DNA of 64,000 nt from Siphlonurus alternatus (GCA_949825025.1 OX463784.1:2567168-2631167), one strand, 5' to 3'. Counted from the first letter of the stretch, positions 56,501-57,776 are shown. Notes: a model not told the origin generated them from the letters alone. Program-made: numbers and translations.

Positions 56501-57776
56501 TTCTTTCAACGAGAGAGCACACAAATATTTGGGGTCTTTCACGTCATAAATGAATTATTAGTATAAAACAAATAAGATTGTTTATTATATTTGTTTGTTC
56601 GTTAAAACATCATAAATTTGGTCCATGATACGCATTTTTATGATCAAAATAAAAAGGGATTGTCAACTCCATTGGTTGGAAGCACTGGTGACGTACTGCA
56701 AGTTGCCTAACAGTTAGGGGTTCTACGGATATAGCCCTAGTAAGACAACTTGTAGAGGAACTTTGATATGCCGCAAAAGTGCTCGTGCAGTTTTGATTAT
56801 TTGAATTTTGGTGCGCTAGTCCTGCGCTTTTCTGTGATTGGCTAGCGTTTGGCGTAAGCCGAAGAGGCTGCGCCAAGTCTTTTCAGCCTGGCTTCGCCAA
56901 GCCGAAGCCTCTTTGCGACTTTGCTTTTAGGCGCAAGTTCGGTTTAAGCCAATCAGAGAGCCGTATAATTGGAGCAAGCCAAAAATGAAAAGCTCGTAGT
57001 TTAGGCTTAAAATATTTTGTTTTAAATTGAATCGAGTAAGGCAGTTTTTGAGAAAACATGCTCCACTAAAAAACGGTCAACACTCGACACCCATTTTCAG
57101 TGAATGCATATGACATGACATATTACACATATTGTTGCTTTTTGTTTGGTGTTCTATTTGGGTACATATATATTTCAGGGGTTTGGGCACTTTGGGGTGT
57201 TATTATTTAGTGCCTACTGACAGATAAGACTCGAGTTTCACAAGTTTTTTAAAGTTTGCGTGTCAGAAAAGATAATTTTCATACATTATTGTGATAAAAA
57301 AACAACCATTTCGTTTTTTTTATTACCACTCTCGTATGCATATCTGCGCTACCGATATCAAACAGGCAAACGAAAATTTACGACTTTTGCCAGCCAAGAC
57401 GAGCACTTTTTATCAATATTGTGTAACATAAATAAACAAAAACAACGATTTTTTTATTAAATGTTGAGACACAGCACATTCTTAGTCTCATTTCGACTTC
57501 TAAAAGCGATAAATTCAACAATAAAATGTGAATTTACGTTGTTTATTTCTTAAAAAAATATATCATGACGTTTGTCACCCATCGCCTATGGAGATTTTAC
57601 ATGCTCATTTTTTAGCAAACGAAGAATTTACTCACGTTGGATTTCTCCGATGGAAAAGTCTTTAGACATGAGTTTTCACAATTTTTAACACTTTCAGAAA
57701 GCTCTTGAGGTATTTTTGAGGCCACAAGACCACAAATTAAGAGGACCAAAACGAGCAGATGACTGAATGCCGCCAT
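17491..57776 (-). CDS. TMEM59: TMEM59 homologue, six exons
   Basis: Minus-strand join 57776-57636, 31484-31121, 23915-23767, 20969-20807, 18218-18046, 17736-17491. Every junction is GT-AG and keeps phase, giving 411 residues (human TMEM59: 323). Residues 1-20 form a signal peptide ([20 protein letters not shown]). Cysteine pairs of the family follow: [25 protein letters not shown] luminal region leads to one membrane segment (~348-366, [19 protein letters not shown]) and an acidic cytosolic tail ending IPLEKV. TMEM59 proteins are type I Golgi/endosomal membrane proteins linked in mammals to glycosylation control, Wnt receptor clustering and ATG16L1 binding; those roles are family knowledge. 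The mammalian ATG16L1-binding motif is not obvious in this tail. Exon 2 carries an extra ~65-residue Pro/Gly/Lys-rich repeat. Introns are ~26 kb, 7.2 kb, 2.8 kb, 2.6 kb and 309 bp. Confidence 0.92.
17775..18012 (-). repeat. REP114 array filling TMEM59 intron 5
   Basis: Intron 5 is 309 bp (17737-18045) and REP114 fills most of it. GATGACTC occurs at 17788 and 17902, 114 bp apart. Each unit contains the inverted pair GTTCAGTAGCCAGTCCAAT / ATTGAACTGGCTACTGAAC. Relative to the host gene, the orientation is the same as in the double PHD-SAM intron. Confidence 0.85.
18046..18218 (-). CDS. TMEM59: TMEM59 exon 5
   Basis: Acceptor CCTTCCTCAG, donor GTGAGT. It encodes [20 protein letters not shown] and a hydrophilic luminal juxtamembrane stretch. 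It starts by completing a Ser codon (A from exon 4 plus GT) and ends in phase 0. This is the least conserved part of the family, so it is assigned by splice and phase fit. Confidence 0.85.
18230..19377. other. TMEM59 intron 4, nothing recognised
   Basis: AT-rich DNA with a poly-T run near 18697-18715. No exon or named repeat seen. Confidence 0.4.
19378..19670. mobile_element. MITE with GAGGACGGCCTA ends
   Basis: GAGGACGGCCTAATT at the left and TAGGCCGTCCTC at the right are inverted ends of about 12 bp. The interior is higher in GC than its surroundings and non-coding. Confidence 0.6.
19845..20530. mobile_element. FB-E element split by a nested FB-A element
   Basis: The outer element starts AAATGGACAACCTGCATGG and ends near TTTCTGCAATAAAAATTGC. 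At 19976-20330 a complete FB-A (GGGTAAGGTAACGCCACC ... GGTGGCGTTACCTTACCC) is inserted at its TTTTTAAG centre. The outer arms continue on both sides (AATAATTATTGAAAAAGCGG). Confidence 0.75.
20807..20969 (-). CDS. TMEM59: TMEM59 exon 4
   Basis: Acceptor ACAACACTAG, donor GTGAGT after CATGCCA. It encodes [20 protein letters not shown] and [16 protein letters not shown], corresponding to the family segment with the conserved aromatic/Ser-rich helix and the short beta strands before the juxtamembrane region. An alternative donor GTAACC about 15 bp downstream would break phase with exon 5. Confidence 0.88.
21020..21390. mobile_element. FB-A/FB-B hybrid foldback element
   Basis: The ends read GGTAGAGATAATACGAATCA plus GCTG, as in FB-B. 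The interior is FB-A: GTTCTCCTTTGCATCCCC, CAGGTATGCAAAAACGAGC, core ACATGGAGAAATGGAACTTC. The right end is the inverse (GCTGATCCGTGTTATCTC). Confidence 0.8.
21675..22378. mobile_element. Foldback element, ~340-bp arms
   Basis: AAAGGCCTTATGAACCTTTT at the left is mirrored by AAAAGGTTCATGAGGCCTTT. The arms match nearly throughout, including GCACCTGTGACGTCACTCAC. Because of this, both strands show the same apparent peptide ([13 protein letters not shown]), which is an arm artefact rather than a gene. Confidence 0.85.
22379..22821. mobile_element. FB-B foldback element
   Basis: Left AAGGGTAAGATAACACGAAC, right GTTCGTGTTATCTTACCCTT. Core CAGTATAGGGCTTTCCCATG. It abuts the preceding foldback element directly. 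A short inner duplication of the left end is present near 22400-22420. Confidence 0.8.
22822..23015 (+). pseudogene. Non-LTR retrotransposon C-terminal remnant
   Basis: One frame reads [20 protein letters not shown], then, past one stop, [18 protein letters not shown]. The pattern of an NEI-type segment followed by a lysine-rich (F/Y)K.KLK helix is typical of the C-terminal end of jockey/CR1-type reverse transcriptases. No catalytic region is present here. Confidence 0.5.
23243..23563. mobile_element. FB-E element, complete
   Basis: ATGGAGTATTGACC and GCAGAAATGGATAGAGGGTG at the left; CGCTCTATCCATTTCTGC and GAGGACAATACTCCAT at the right. Inner inverted pairs are AGCCCGGGAAC / CTTCCCGGGCTC and GTGACGTCA on both arms. 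Confidence 0.85.
23767..23915 (-). CDS. TMEM59: TMEM59 exon 3: second cysteine pair
   Basis: Acceptor TCTCTTTCACAG, donor GTGAGT. It encodes [18 protein letters not shown] and then an Arg/Glu-rich helix. This lines up with the family's C..AY......YACH.GC signature and is one of the firmest parts of the assignment. The last T of exon 2 plus CC make the Ser codon at the junction. Confidence 0.93.
23998..24216. mobile_element. MITE with AAGGTGGATTCACATGGCGA ends
   Basis: AAAGGTGGATTCACATGGCG at the left and GCCATGTGGGTCCACCTTAA at the right. The inside has GAATAATGCGCACTTGCTGC and GATTTCACAGCTTTTGTG. Related copies lie at 30653-30872, 30883-31088 and 35152-35368. Confidence 0.8.
24226..24632. 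mobile_element. Foldback element, ~185-bp arms
   Basis: AAGGGCATTGGGTGTAGCAC at the left is mirrored by GTGCTACACCCAATGCCCTT. The arms match almost fully up to AAATCAGGCTTTATTTAGCC near the loop. Non-coding. Confidence 0.85.
24660..24875. mobile_element. MITE fragments of the GGATTCACATG and CATGGAGCG types
   Basis: AGGCGGATTCACATGAGCGG begins at about 24661. A second piece, with GAGCGAGGCTTGGCGAGGCG and CCGAGCCTCTGATTGGCTG, matches the element at 35575-35766 inverted. Both are incomplete, so the boundary between them is uncertain. Confidence 0.6.
25262..25900 (-). pseudogene. Degenerate non-LTR reverse transcriptase, 3' part
   Basis: On the minus strand, successive frames read [18 protein letters not shown], then (one-base frameshift near 25650) [18 protein letters not shown], then [18 protein letters not shown] and [23 protein letters not shown] and YG..AWG are hallmarks of the thumb and connection region of CR1/jockey-type reverse transcriptases. 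Several frameshifts and a stop show that it is dead. It lies in TMEM59 intron 2, on the same strand as the gene. Confidence 0.85.
25901..26441. other. TMEM59 intron 2, nothing recognised
   Basis: AT-rich DNA with A-rich runs near 25890-25950. No exon or repeat that I can name. Confidence 0.4.
26442..26692. mobile_element. FB-A/FB-B hybrid, right arm cut
   Basis: Starts GCTAGAGATAATACGGATCA. The FB-A interior continues past the core (CATGGAAGTTCC) into the right arm, and stops at AATTACTCGAAAAGTAG, where the long inverted repeat begins. Confidence 0.75.
26693..29528. repeat. 2.8-kb long inverted repeat
   Basis: The left arm, 26693 to ~27635, is mirrored by the right arm, ~28585 to 29528. Matching pairs include GAATTCAGGTTCCAGTACCC / GGGTACTGGAACCTGAATTC, AGAGTTCTTACTTATAATTT / AAATTATAAGTAAGAACTCT, GGTGAATCAGAAACAACATT / AATGTTGTTTCTGATTCACC and GGAAAAATTGAAGATTTA near the loop with its mirror. 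The arms look well above 90% identical by eye, with small indels. A spacer of ~950 bp holds a separate hairpin at 28228-28363. No long open frame is present. It sits in TMEM59 intron 2, so the pre-mRNA would carry a ~940-bp hairpin. Both outer edges cut other repeats (FB-A left, FB-E right) at CCCGGGAA. Confidence 0.88.
28228..28363. mobile_element. Small foldback element in the spacer of the long inverted repeat
   Basis: TATGGCCGTAAGTTGCAGCC at the left is mirrored by GGCTGCAACTTACGGCCAT. Inside, AATTATCCGAGGATT and GATAATCCTCAGATTATTC also pair. Confidence 0.8.
29529..29760. mobile_element. FB-E element, left end missing
   Basis: Begins at GCCCGGGAACTATT and runs through GTGACGTCACGAGGC to CTCTATCCATTTCTGC and TTGAGGTCGGTACTTCAT. 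The left third is replaced by the long inverted repeat. Confidence 0.75.
29902..30356. mobile_element. FB-B foldback element
   Basis: Left AAGGTAGAGATAACGCCG then ATCAGCTG; right CAGCTGACCGGCGTTATCTC then TACCT. The core has GGGCTTTCTCATGGAG. The right arm carries an extra insertion near 30270-30310. Confidence 0.8.
30653..30872. mobile_element. MITE, GGATTCACATGGCGA family
   Basis: AAAGGCGGATTCAGATGGCG at the left and CGCCATGTGAATCCGCCTTA at the right. The interior has AATTACGATGCTCTTATTTT and GCTGCCAATGGATGTTGCAG. Confidence 0.82.
30883..31088. mobile_element. MITE, same family, adjacent copy
   Basis: GATTTTCATGGGCGATTTCC at the left; GATTTCGCAGCTTTTACG then CGCATCGCTTTTGTCGCCC at the right. 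It ends about 30 bp downstream (in gene direction) of the TMEM59 exon 2 donor. Confidence 0.7.
31121..31484 (-). CDS. TMEM59: TMEM59 exon 2: cysteine pair plus inserted repeat
   Basis: Acceptor AATATTTTCAG, donor GTGAGT after GGCCT. It starts [19 protein letters not shown], the family's first cysteine pair. A lineage-specific tract follows, built from short repeats such as [35 protein letters not shown]. The DNA under it is a degenerate ~24-30-bp tandem repeat. The exon then returns to KEACQA, which joins CMEAY of exon 3. The insert adds about 65 residues compared with the mammalian protein. Confidence 0.92.
31550..31875. mobile_element. FB-E element, complete
   Basis: AATGGAGTACCGACCTCAAA at the left and TTTTGAGGTCGGTACTCCAT at the right, a 19-20-bp perfect inverted end. 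The interior is as in other copies (AGCCCGGGAACTATTTTTAA, GTGACGTCACG). Confidence 0.88.
31905..32190. mobile_element. Foldback element
   Basis: AAACTATTTGTGTTTTAC and TGATGTATGCTGGGCAATTT at the left are mirrored by TTGCCCAGCAAACATCA and GTTTAAACACAAATAGTTT. Also CCTTATTTTATGCAACA / TGTTGCATAAAATAAGG. Confidence 0.8.
32200..32525 (-). repeat. Dispersed repeat FAM-H
   Basis: GATGAATCTCAGTAGGTTGA to ACTCCGAAGTAACGAGATTA. The same order of blocks is present inverted at 46085-46430, again at 45785-46105, and partly at 43133-43275. No terminal inverted repeats are clear and there is no coding capacity. Class unknown. Confidence 0.75.
32665..33045 (-). repeat. SINE-5S: 5S rRNA-derived SINE
   Basis: On the minus strand the head reads GATCACCGAAGTCAGGC, GTGGTTAGTACTTGGATGG and GTGACCGTTTC, the internal promoter region of 5S rRNA. 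A body follows with the conserved GAGGTTTTCCACAGTTCCCT, GTGAATGCTGGGACG and GAGCTGTAAGCTCTTAAAGG. A poly-T/A run follows the tail. 5S-derived SINEs (SINE3 class) are known in fishes and a few other animals. Confidence 0.88.
33143..33236. repeat. (TA)n microsatellite
   Basis: About 90 bp of uninterrupted TA. An open frame of alternating Tyr-Ile across it is meaningless. It follows the tail of a SINE-T2 copy. Confidence 0.95.
33237..33440 (-). repeat. SINE-T2, tRNA-headed SINE
   Basis: On the minus strand the head reads TTGACGCAGTAGTATTCGCC, then GATTCGTAATCGGATGGTCG and GAGTTCGATCCCAGCC, a tRNA-like A/B-box unit with a loop TTCGTAA (Thr CGT-like). The body runs through ACCTCCCGG / CCGGGAGGTG to the shared domain with GACTGAGGTTTCCATGG. 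Confidence 0.85.
33466..34427. mobile_element. 962-bp element with 26-bp inverted ends
   Basis: CAGGGTGGACACATGAAAAG then TAGCGAT at the left; ATCGCTA then CTTTTCATGTGTCCACCCTG at the right. Subterminal pairs GAAATTTTCAG / CTGAAAATTTC and CATAAGGAAAT / ATTTCCTTATG continue inward. TA-rich flanks. Non-coding, so a non-autonomous class II element. It is flanked by two SINE-T2 copies in head-to-head orientation. Confidence 0.8.
34436..34745 (+). repeat. SINE-T2, complete copy
   Basis: CACTTGACGCAGTGGTATAC and TGATTCGTAATCGGTTGG, GTGAGTTCGATCCCAGCC form the tRNA-like head. The body contains TGACTGAGGTTTCCATGG, GGCGAATGCTGGGATGG and GACCATGGCCGGCCGCCCC. A TA microsatellite follows at 34776-34810. 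Confidence 0.88.
35152..35368. mobile_element. MITE, GGATTCACATGGCGA family
   Basis: AAAGGTGGATTTTTATGGGC at the left and GCCTATGAAAATCCACCTTA at the right. The interior AATTACGATGCTC and GCTGCCAATGGATGATACAG matches 30653-30872. Confidence 0.78.
35575..35766. mobile_element. MITE with AAGGTACATTTCCATGGAGC ends
   Basis: AAGGTACATTTCCATGGAGC at the left and GCTCCATGGAAATGCACCTT at the right. The interior AGCCAATCAGAGGCTCGG is shared with 24735-24870; a right-end fragment is at 40676-40742. Confidence 0.8.
35866..36015. repeat. Foldback repeat related to 14505-14632
   Basis: TTACACGATACAATTTTTCT at the left and AGAAAAATTGTATCGTGTAA at the right, a 20-bp perfect end pair; inner pair TTTTTCCTTACAAGAAAATT and its inverse. 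Loop with CGTTTGTATGGAG. Confidence 0.88.
36180..36400. mobile_element. hAT-like MITE remnants
   Basis: AGGCGCGGATCCAGG begins at about 36246 and is followed by AATTTCGGAGGGGGCTGCC. The right side ends in a poly-C run and AGCGCCTGCCC. The repeat of TTGAAATGGGGGAATTGCC to its left suggests a second, older piece. Confidence 0.65.
36401..37066. other. TMEM59 intron 1, nothing recognised
   Basis: No exon or named repeat. A short stretch near 36650 resembles an FB-E inner arm (TACTTTCAATAATTTTTTT). Confidence 0.35.
37068..37500 (-). repeat. SINE-5S copy
   Basis: On the minus strand, ATAGATCACCGAAGTCAAG in the head and the body with GAGCTGTAAGCTCTTAGC at the tail end. A short palindromic insertion (AAGGAAATTGAGATCTCAA) breaks the 5S head near 37386-37412. 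Confidence 0.85.
37501..38160. other. TMEM59 intron 1, nothing recognised
   Basis: A-rich and AT-rich DNA with no supported feature. Confidence 0.4.
38165..38856. mobile_element. Two adjacent FB-B foldback elements
   Basis: First copy ~38165-38485: GATAATGAAACACGGATCAG, core GAATAGGGCTTTTC, right end worn. Second copy ~38487-38856: GGGGAAGGTAACACGGAACA to TGATCAGCTGATCCGTG, core TCTCGATGGGAAAGC. The second ends about 160 bp upstream of the TATA box of the glycine-rich gene. Confidence 0.72.
39018..39055 (+). promoter_or_regulatory. TATA box and TCAGT initiator of the glycine-rich gene
   Basis: TTTAAATA at 39018-39025 and ATCAGTCC at 39048-39055. The A of TCAGT (39051) is about 30 bp after the TATA start, the standard spacing for an arthropod-type TATA/Inr core promoter. 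The start codon follows 21 bp later, giving a very short 5' UTR. Confidence 0.75.
39072..39086 (+). CDS. Glycine-rich gene, exon 1 (5 codons)
   Basis: ATGAGGAAGACAGTG then donor GTAAGC. It supplies MRKTV, the charged start of the signal peptide whose hydrophobic core ([12 protein letters not shown]) begins exon 2. This micro-exon is chosen because it completes a signal peptide, has a matching phase and sits behind a TATA/Inr pair. Confidence 0.78.
39072..43988 (+). CDS. Secreted glycine-rich protein, four exons, nested in TMEM59 intron 1
   Basis: Join 39072-39086, 42272-42401, 42488-42553, 43498-43988; GT-AG at all junctions, phases 0, 1 and 1, total 233 residues. Residues 1-20 are a signal peptide ([20 protein letters not shown]). 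The mature part begins GYHGW and is then almost wholly glycine in [16 protein letters not shown] and GGSSGGG repeats, with His, Tyr and Ser. It ends KKCYCTC. The protein is secreted. Glycine-rich proteins of this sort in invertebrates include cuticle or shell matrix proteins, silk/adhesive proteins and glycine-rich antimicrobial peptides. The sequence alone does not choose among these; the Tyr/His repeats and Cys-rich end could support cross-linking or metal binding. TATA/Inr promoter at 39018-39055. Exon 1 codes only five residues, separated from exon 2 by a 3.2-kb intron full of repeats. Confidence 0.87.
39178..39510. mobile_element. FB-A foldback element
   Basis: AAGGTAAACACGTCCAATGC to GCATTGGGCG-like right end (ATTGGGCGTGTGTATCTC). 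Core ACATGGAGAAATGGAACTTC. Confidence 0.75.
39511..39850. mobile_element. FB-B foldback element
   Basis: TATCTCTAAATTCTG at the left, then TTGGAGACAGATTTTAG; core CATAGGGCTTTTTCATGGAG; right arm GGTTTACATGTTAATCAAAT and TGATTCGTGTCACCGTACCC. The left end is worn and fused to the FB-A copy. Confidence 0.7.
39851..40135. mobile_element. FB-A foldback element, right end cut
   Basis: AAGGTAGAGATACACACGCC, TGTTCTCCTCTACATCCCC, core ACATGGAAGTTCCATTTTTC, right arm to GGAGAACATTTTAAATTTTC, where it stops. Confidence 0.75.
40317..40742. mobile_element. FB-A/FB-B hybrid followed by a MITE end
   Basis: 40317-40678: GGTAGAGATAATACGGATCA at the left, exact inverse TGATCCGTATTATCTCTACC at the right, FB-A interior (core ACATGGAGAAATGGAACTTC). 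40679-40742 is the right end of the CATGGAGCG MITE (CTCCATGGAAATACACCTTA). Confidence 0.8.
41270..41613. mobile_element. Foldback element carrying a tRNA-like unit
   Basis: TTGAAACGTAAATTAGTGC and TTTTTCGTCACCTTTATTTC at the left; GAAATAAAGGTGACGAAAAA and GCACTAATAACGTTTCAAAG at the right. Further in, CAATATGAA / TTCATATTG pair. Arms are about 65-70 bp, and the loop holds the tRNA-like sequence at 41346-41426. Confidence 0.82.
41346..41426 (-). tRNA. tRNA-like pol III unit, possibly a pseudogene
   Basis: On the minus strand: GTCGACG acceptor side, TAGCTTAGTTTGTTA (A box) with a GCTT/AAGC D stem, a B box GGTTCGAAGCC in a good T arm (CCGGG/CCCGG), and acceptor mate CGGTGAC followed by a run of T (pol III terminator). 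Five to six of seven acceptor pairs form. The anticodon arm does not fold cleanly (best candidate loop GGCTAAA with a 3-bp stem, lacking U33), so identity is unresolved. Confidence 0.5.
41636..41998 (+). repeat. SINE-5S copy, complete
   Basis: Head: GACGCAGTGCATTGACCGG, AGATCACCGAAGTCAAGCAA, GAGCGTGGTTAGTAGATGGG and TGACCGTTTC (5S internal promoter). Body: GGGGTTTTCCACGGTTCCCT, GCGAATGCTGGGACG and GCCGTGGCCACTATCC. Tail: GAGCTGTAAGCTTTTAGGGG and an A-rich end. Confidence 0.9.
42272..42401 (+). CDS. Glycine-rich gene, exon 2
   Basis: Acceptor TATGTTTGCAG, donor GTAAGC, 43 codons plus one base. It gives the hydrophobic core of the signal peptide, the cleavage region FTEA/GYHGW and the first Gly repeats, one with Lys. 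Confidence 0.88.
42488..42553 (+). CDS. Glycine-rich gene, exon 3
   Basis: Acceptor ATTCTTGCAG, donor GTAAGA, 66 bp, phase 1 on both sides, so it could be skipped without breaking the frame. It encodes [20 protein letters not shown]. Confidence 0.82.
42578..43300. mobile_element. FB-B element, partial FB-A and partial FAM-H in intron 3
   Basis: 42578-42998 is FB-B (GGTAACACGGATCAGCTGAT ... ATCAGCTGATCCGTGTTATT, core TCTCCATGGGAAAGCCC). 43005-43135 is a left FB-A arm (TGTTCTCCTCTACATCCTCC). 43140-43275 matches FAM-H (GCCACCTATTGATGGTGAGT, GCGAGATATCAATCTACTGA). Confidence 0.72.
43290..43480. repeat. Worn foldback repeat before exon 4
   Basis: TTAAGGCTAAAATACGAGCT and AAGTCGCAAAACCAG at the left; AAAGTTGCGACTTGTG and AAAAGCTTGTATTTTCAGC at the right. 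Similar sequence lies at 46430-46500 and 56860-57015. Confidence 0.6.
43498..43988 (+). CDS. Glycine-rich gene, exon 4 (main repeat exon)
   Basis: Acceptor TAATTTTTGCAG; about 162 codons of GGGHGGGG / GGGSGGG / GGGYGGGG repeats, then KKCYCTC and TGA at 43986-43988. The long open frames in the other two forward frames (Glu/Ala/Met-rich) and on the minus strand (Ser/Thr/Ala/Pro-rich) are by-products of the GGN repeat. Confidence 0.9.
44110..44115 (+). terminator. Candidate poly(A) signal ATTAAA
   Basis: ATTAAA 122 bp after the stop of the glycine-rich gene. It is the commonest variant of AATAAA and the first I see downstream. No cleavage evidence. Confidence 0.35.
44195..44262 (+). mobile_element. 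3' tail of the non-LTR element seen at 5205-5805
   Basis: ACATGACCAAAATGTGTCAA, TGCCCCAAAATA and an AATC-rich end match 5745-5800. This is a strongly 5'-truncated copy. Confidence 0.7.
44268..44592. mobile_element. MITE FAM-J copy 1
   Basis: Starts AGAGGCTTCAAGTGAGAGCG and ends GACTTGAAGCCTCT, an inverted end of about 13 bp. The interior AGGTCCATCTTGCACTTGAA and CTCGGTTATAAATCAAG matches the inverted copy at 51605-51903. Confidence 0.8.
44597..44915. mobile_element. FB-E element, complete
   Basis: ATGGAGTATCGACCTCAATT at the left and AATTGAGGTCGATACTCCAT at the right, perfect inverse over 20 bp. It abuts FAM-J. Inner GTGACATCACGCGGCGGC / GACGCCTCGTGACGTCAC. Confidence 0.88.
45060..45417. 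mobile_element. FB-A foldback element, complete
   Basis: TTAAGGTAGAGATAACACGC at the left, and right end TTGTCTCTACCTTAA. TTAA is present on both flanks. Interior TGTTCTCCTTAACATACC and core ATGAAGAAATGAAACTTCC. Confidence 0.85.
45418..45784. repeat. Dispersed repeat (as 7030-7165) and AT-rich DNA
   Basis: 45418-45540 repeats the AGCACCAAGAGATGGCACTG unit seen at 7030. The rest up to 45784 is AT-rich with nothing recognised. Confidence 0.5.
45785..46430 (+). repeat. Two FAM-H copies in tandem
   Basis: Two consecutive ~320-bp units, each running from CAGTTACT(A/T)CG through TTTTAAAAAATCGA and ATGGTTTGAGCA to GTGAGTCC or GTGGGTTC, then GATATCGACC / GATCTCAATC. Inverse of the copy at 32200-32525. 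Confidence 0.78.
46865..47045 (+). repeat. SINE-5S 3' part, diverged
   Basis: AAAGTAGCGAGGTGTCCGTT, ATGAATGCTGGGACATG, GGCGCAGTGGCCCCCATCC and GAGCTTCAAGCTTG follow the order of the SINE-5S body. The 5S head is missing. Confidence 0.65.
47655..47818 (+). repeat. SINE-5S 3' part
   Basis: GAGGTTTTCCACGGTTTTCT, GCGAATGCTGCATGGGACG, GGCCGTGGCCACCATCC and GAGCTGTAAAAGCTCTTA. Headless (5'-truncated). Confidence 0.8.
47948..48119. mobile_element. hAT-like MITE with 8-bp target duplication
   Basis: Ends CAGGCGCGGATCCA and, inverted, TCGATCCGCGCCTG. The flanks are both ACGAAGAC, an 8-bp target site duplication as made by hAT transposases. The inside has CCCTCCCGAAATTT on both arms in relevant orientation. 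Non-coding. Confidence 0.88.
48254..48585. mobile_element. FB-A foldback element
   Basis: AGGGTAAAATAACAACACTC to GGTGGCGATATCTTACCCTT; core ACATGGAGAAATGAAACTCC. A short deletion in the left arm (CAGTAGG... missing) breaks the symmetry. Confidence 0.78.
48590..48812. mobile_element. FB-E element, left end missing
   Basis: Starts at GCCCGGGAAGTATTGCT and ends CTCTATCCATTTCTGC, ATTGAGATCGATACTCCAT. It abuts the FB-A copy at its inner GCCCGGG, the same breakpoint motif as at 29529. Confidence 0.72.
48813..50003. other. TMEM59 intron 1, AT-rich, nothing recognised
   Basis: Many short TA-rich runs. No exon, RNA gene or named repeat seen. Confidence 0.4.
50158..50545. repeat. Inverted duplication of a LINE 3' end
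   Basis: CAGTGTGTACACACATTACA at the left is mirrored by TGTAATGTGTGTACACACTG. The arms (~150 bp) match through CCACCACGGTGGCTCGCTTG and ACTCACCAACACTCCGAGC. The left arm on the minus strand codes for the LINE C-terminus; the right arm is an inverted copy of it. Confidence 0.85.
50201..50740 (-). pseudogene. Non-LTR reverse transcriptase C-terminus, broken
   Basis: On the minus strand from the right: [20 protein letters not shown], then (frameshift) [20 protein letters not shown], then after the inverted insertion [35 protein letters not shown], ending EYPQ and a stop near 50201. SV..M...LGW..L..RR and (Y/H)SF..RT(I/V)..WN are typical of the C-terminal part of many LINE reverse transcriptases. 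It is the coding end of a dead element, on the same strand as TMEM59. Confidence 0.82.
51057..51604. other. TMEM59 intron 1, AT-rich, nothing recognised
   Basis: A- and TA-rich DNA. No supported feature. Confidence 0.4.
51605..51903. mobile_element. MITE FAM-J copy 2
   Basis: Inverse of 44268-44592: AAAGGCTTCGAGTCAGCTGA at the left, CGCTTGAAGCCTCTAG at the right. Shares TTCCTTTACGGAACTTTGG and AAGTGCAAGATGGACC. Confidence 0.8.
52181..52350. mobile_element. Half of an FB-A element, joined to an ASCC3-like exon
   Basis: GGGTAAGGTAACATTC, CTATCAGTGGCTAAAGTATC, CAAACTCGAGCTAGTTTTTG and TTTTTAAAGTTGACTAATTG run up to AACATGGAAG, the palindrome centre. The second arm is absent. The ASCC3-like coding sequence begins exactly here. 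Confidence 0.8.
52350..52574 (-). pseudogene. ASCC3: ASCC3-like helicase exon fragment
   Basis: 75 open codons on the minus strand from a good acceptor (ACATGTCCACAG). It reads [18 protein letters not shown], then [17 protein letters not shown] and [12 protein letters not shown]. This is the part of the first Ski2-like helicase cassette of ASCC3, before and including the HAGM.R.D motif. ASCC3 is the helicase subunit of the ASC-1 complex (DNA alkylation repair and ribosome quality control). No other ASCC3 exon is seen in the window. The 3' side ends at an FB-A half-element with no donor. The open frame and few odd residues (Cys in CQHAG, KNF instead of RNL) suggest a recent or still constrained copy. 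It lies in TMEM59 intron 1, same strand. It might be a captured exon, a partial duplication or an assembly join. Confidence 0.75.
52928..53275. mobile_element. FB-A foldback element, core deleted
   Basis: TTAAGGGTAAGATAACGCCA at the left and GGCGTTATCTTACCCTTAA at the right, TTAA on both sides. The core is shortened (CATGGCGAAATTAAATTAG). Confidence 0.85.
53357..53560. repeat. Paired (GA)n and (TC)n microsatellites
   Basis: (GA)n at 53357-53391 and (TC)n at 53527-53558 form an inverted pair, with A-rich runs at about 53455-53500 between them. This could fold back, but simple-sequence pairing is expected here. Confidence 0.8.
53800..53886. mobile_element. FB-E left end only
   Basis: ATGGAGTATTGTCCTCAATT, GCAGAAATGGATAGAGGGTG and GCTACCCTGATTTTTTTC, then stops at TTTTTAAG. 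Confidence 0.75.
53960..54065. mobile_element. hAT-like MITE remnant
   Basis: CATCAGGCACGAATCCAGC, a poly-C/poly-A run and ATTTAACATGGGCAAAATAG resemble the GGCGCGGATCCA family (47948) in diverged form. Right end not found. Confidence 0.5.
54218..54330 (-). CDS. Candidate exon, unrecognised
   Basis: 113 bp, GC-rich in AT-rich DNA, between an acceptor CCATTTCCAG and a donor GTAAGT on the minus strand. One frame is open throughout ([20 protein letters not shown]). The plus strand is also open ([20 protein letters not shown]). I recognise neither. Its length is not a multiple of three, so it cannot sit between TMEM59 exons 1 and 2 without a frameshift. It could be an alternative TMEM59 exon, a fragment like the ASCC3 one nearby, or chance. 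Confidence 0.3.
54340..55104. other. TMEM59 intron 1, TA-rich, nothing recognised
   Basis: Dense TA/AT microsatellite-like runs (for example 54495-54520). No exon or named repeat. Confidence 0.45.
55105..55462. mobile_element. FB-A foldback element, complete
   Basis: TTAAGGGTAAGATAACGCCA at the left, GGTGACGTTATCTTA at the right. A short extra copy of the left end (AAGATAACATCACCAATGTT) follows to ~55485. Core ACATGGAAGTTTCATTTCTC. Confidence 0.82.
55640..55992. mobile_element. Foldback element
   Basis: TGGTCCAGGCCTGCTTTTGG then ACTCCTTATAGCCA at the left is mirrored by TGGCTATAAGGAGCCCAAAA and ACAGGCCTGGACCA. Arms also share AACCAAATCA / TGATTTGGTT. Confidence 0.82.
55993..56859. other. 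TMEM59 intron 1, nothing recognised
   Basis: No supported feature. A small open frame on the minus strand (56610-56876) has no recognisable similarity. Confidence 0.35.
56860..57015. repeat. Worn foldback related to 43290-43480
   Basis: GCGCCAAGTC...TTGCGACTTTGCTTTTAGGC and AAAAGCTCGTAGTTTAGGCT; the CTAAACTACGAGCTTTT unit also appears at 46435. Boundaries uncertain. Confidence 0.5.
57636..57776 (-). CDS. TMEM59: TMEM59 exon 1: start codon and signal peptide
   Basis: ATG at 57776-57774 in a good context (AACAAAGATGG), 47 codons to donor GTGAGT. It encodes a clean signal peptide ([20 protein letters not shown]) and then [19 protein letters not shown], which lines up with the SC...C start of mature TMEM59. 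It ends in phase 0 and joins [13 protein letters not shown] of exon 2. It is too short to appear as a long open frame. Confidence 0.9.

Larger units (their letters stand above)
31485..57635 (-). other. TMEM59 intron 1, 26 kb, host to a nested gene
   Basis: Bounded by GTGAGT after exon 1 (57635-57630) and TTTTCAG before exon 2. Both flanking exons are phase 0. It contains the glycine-rich gene on the other strand, an ASCC3-like exon, SINEs, LINE remnants and many foldback elements. Confidence 0.85.
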
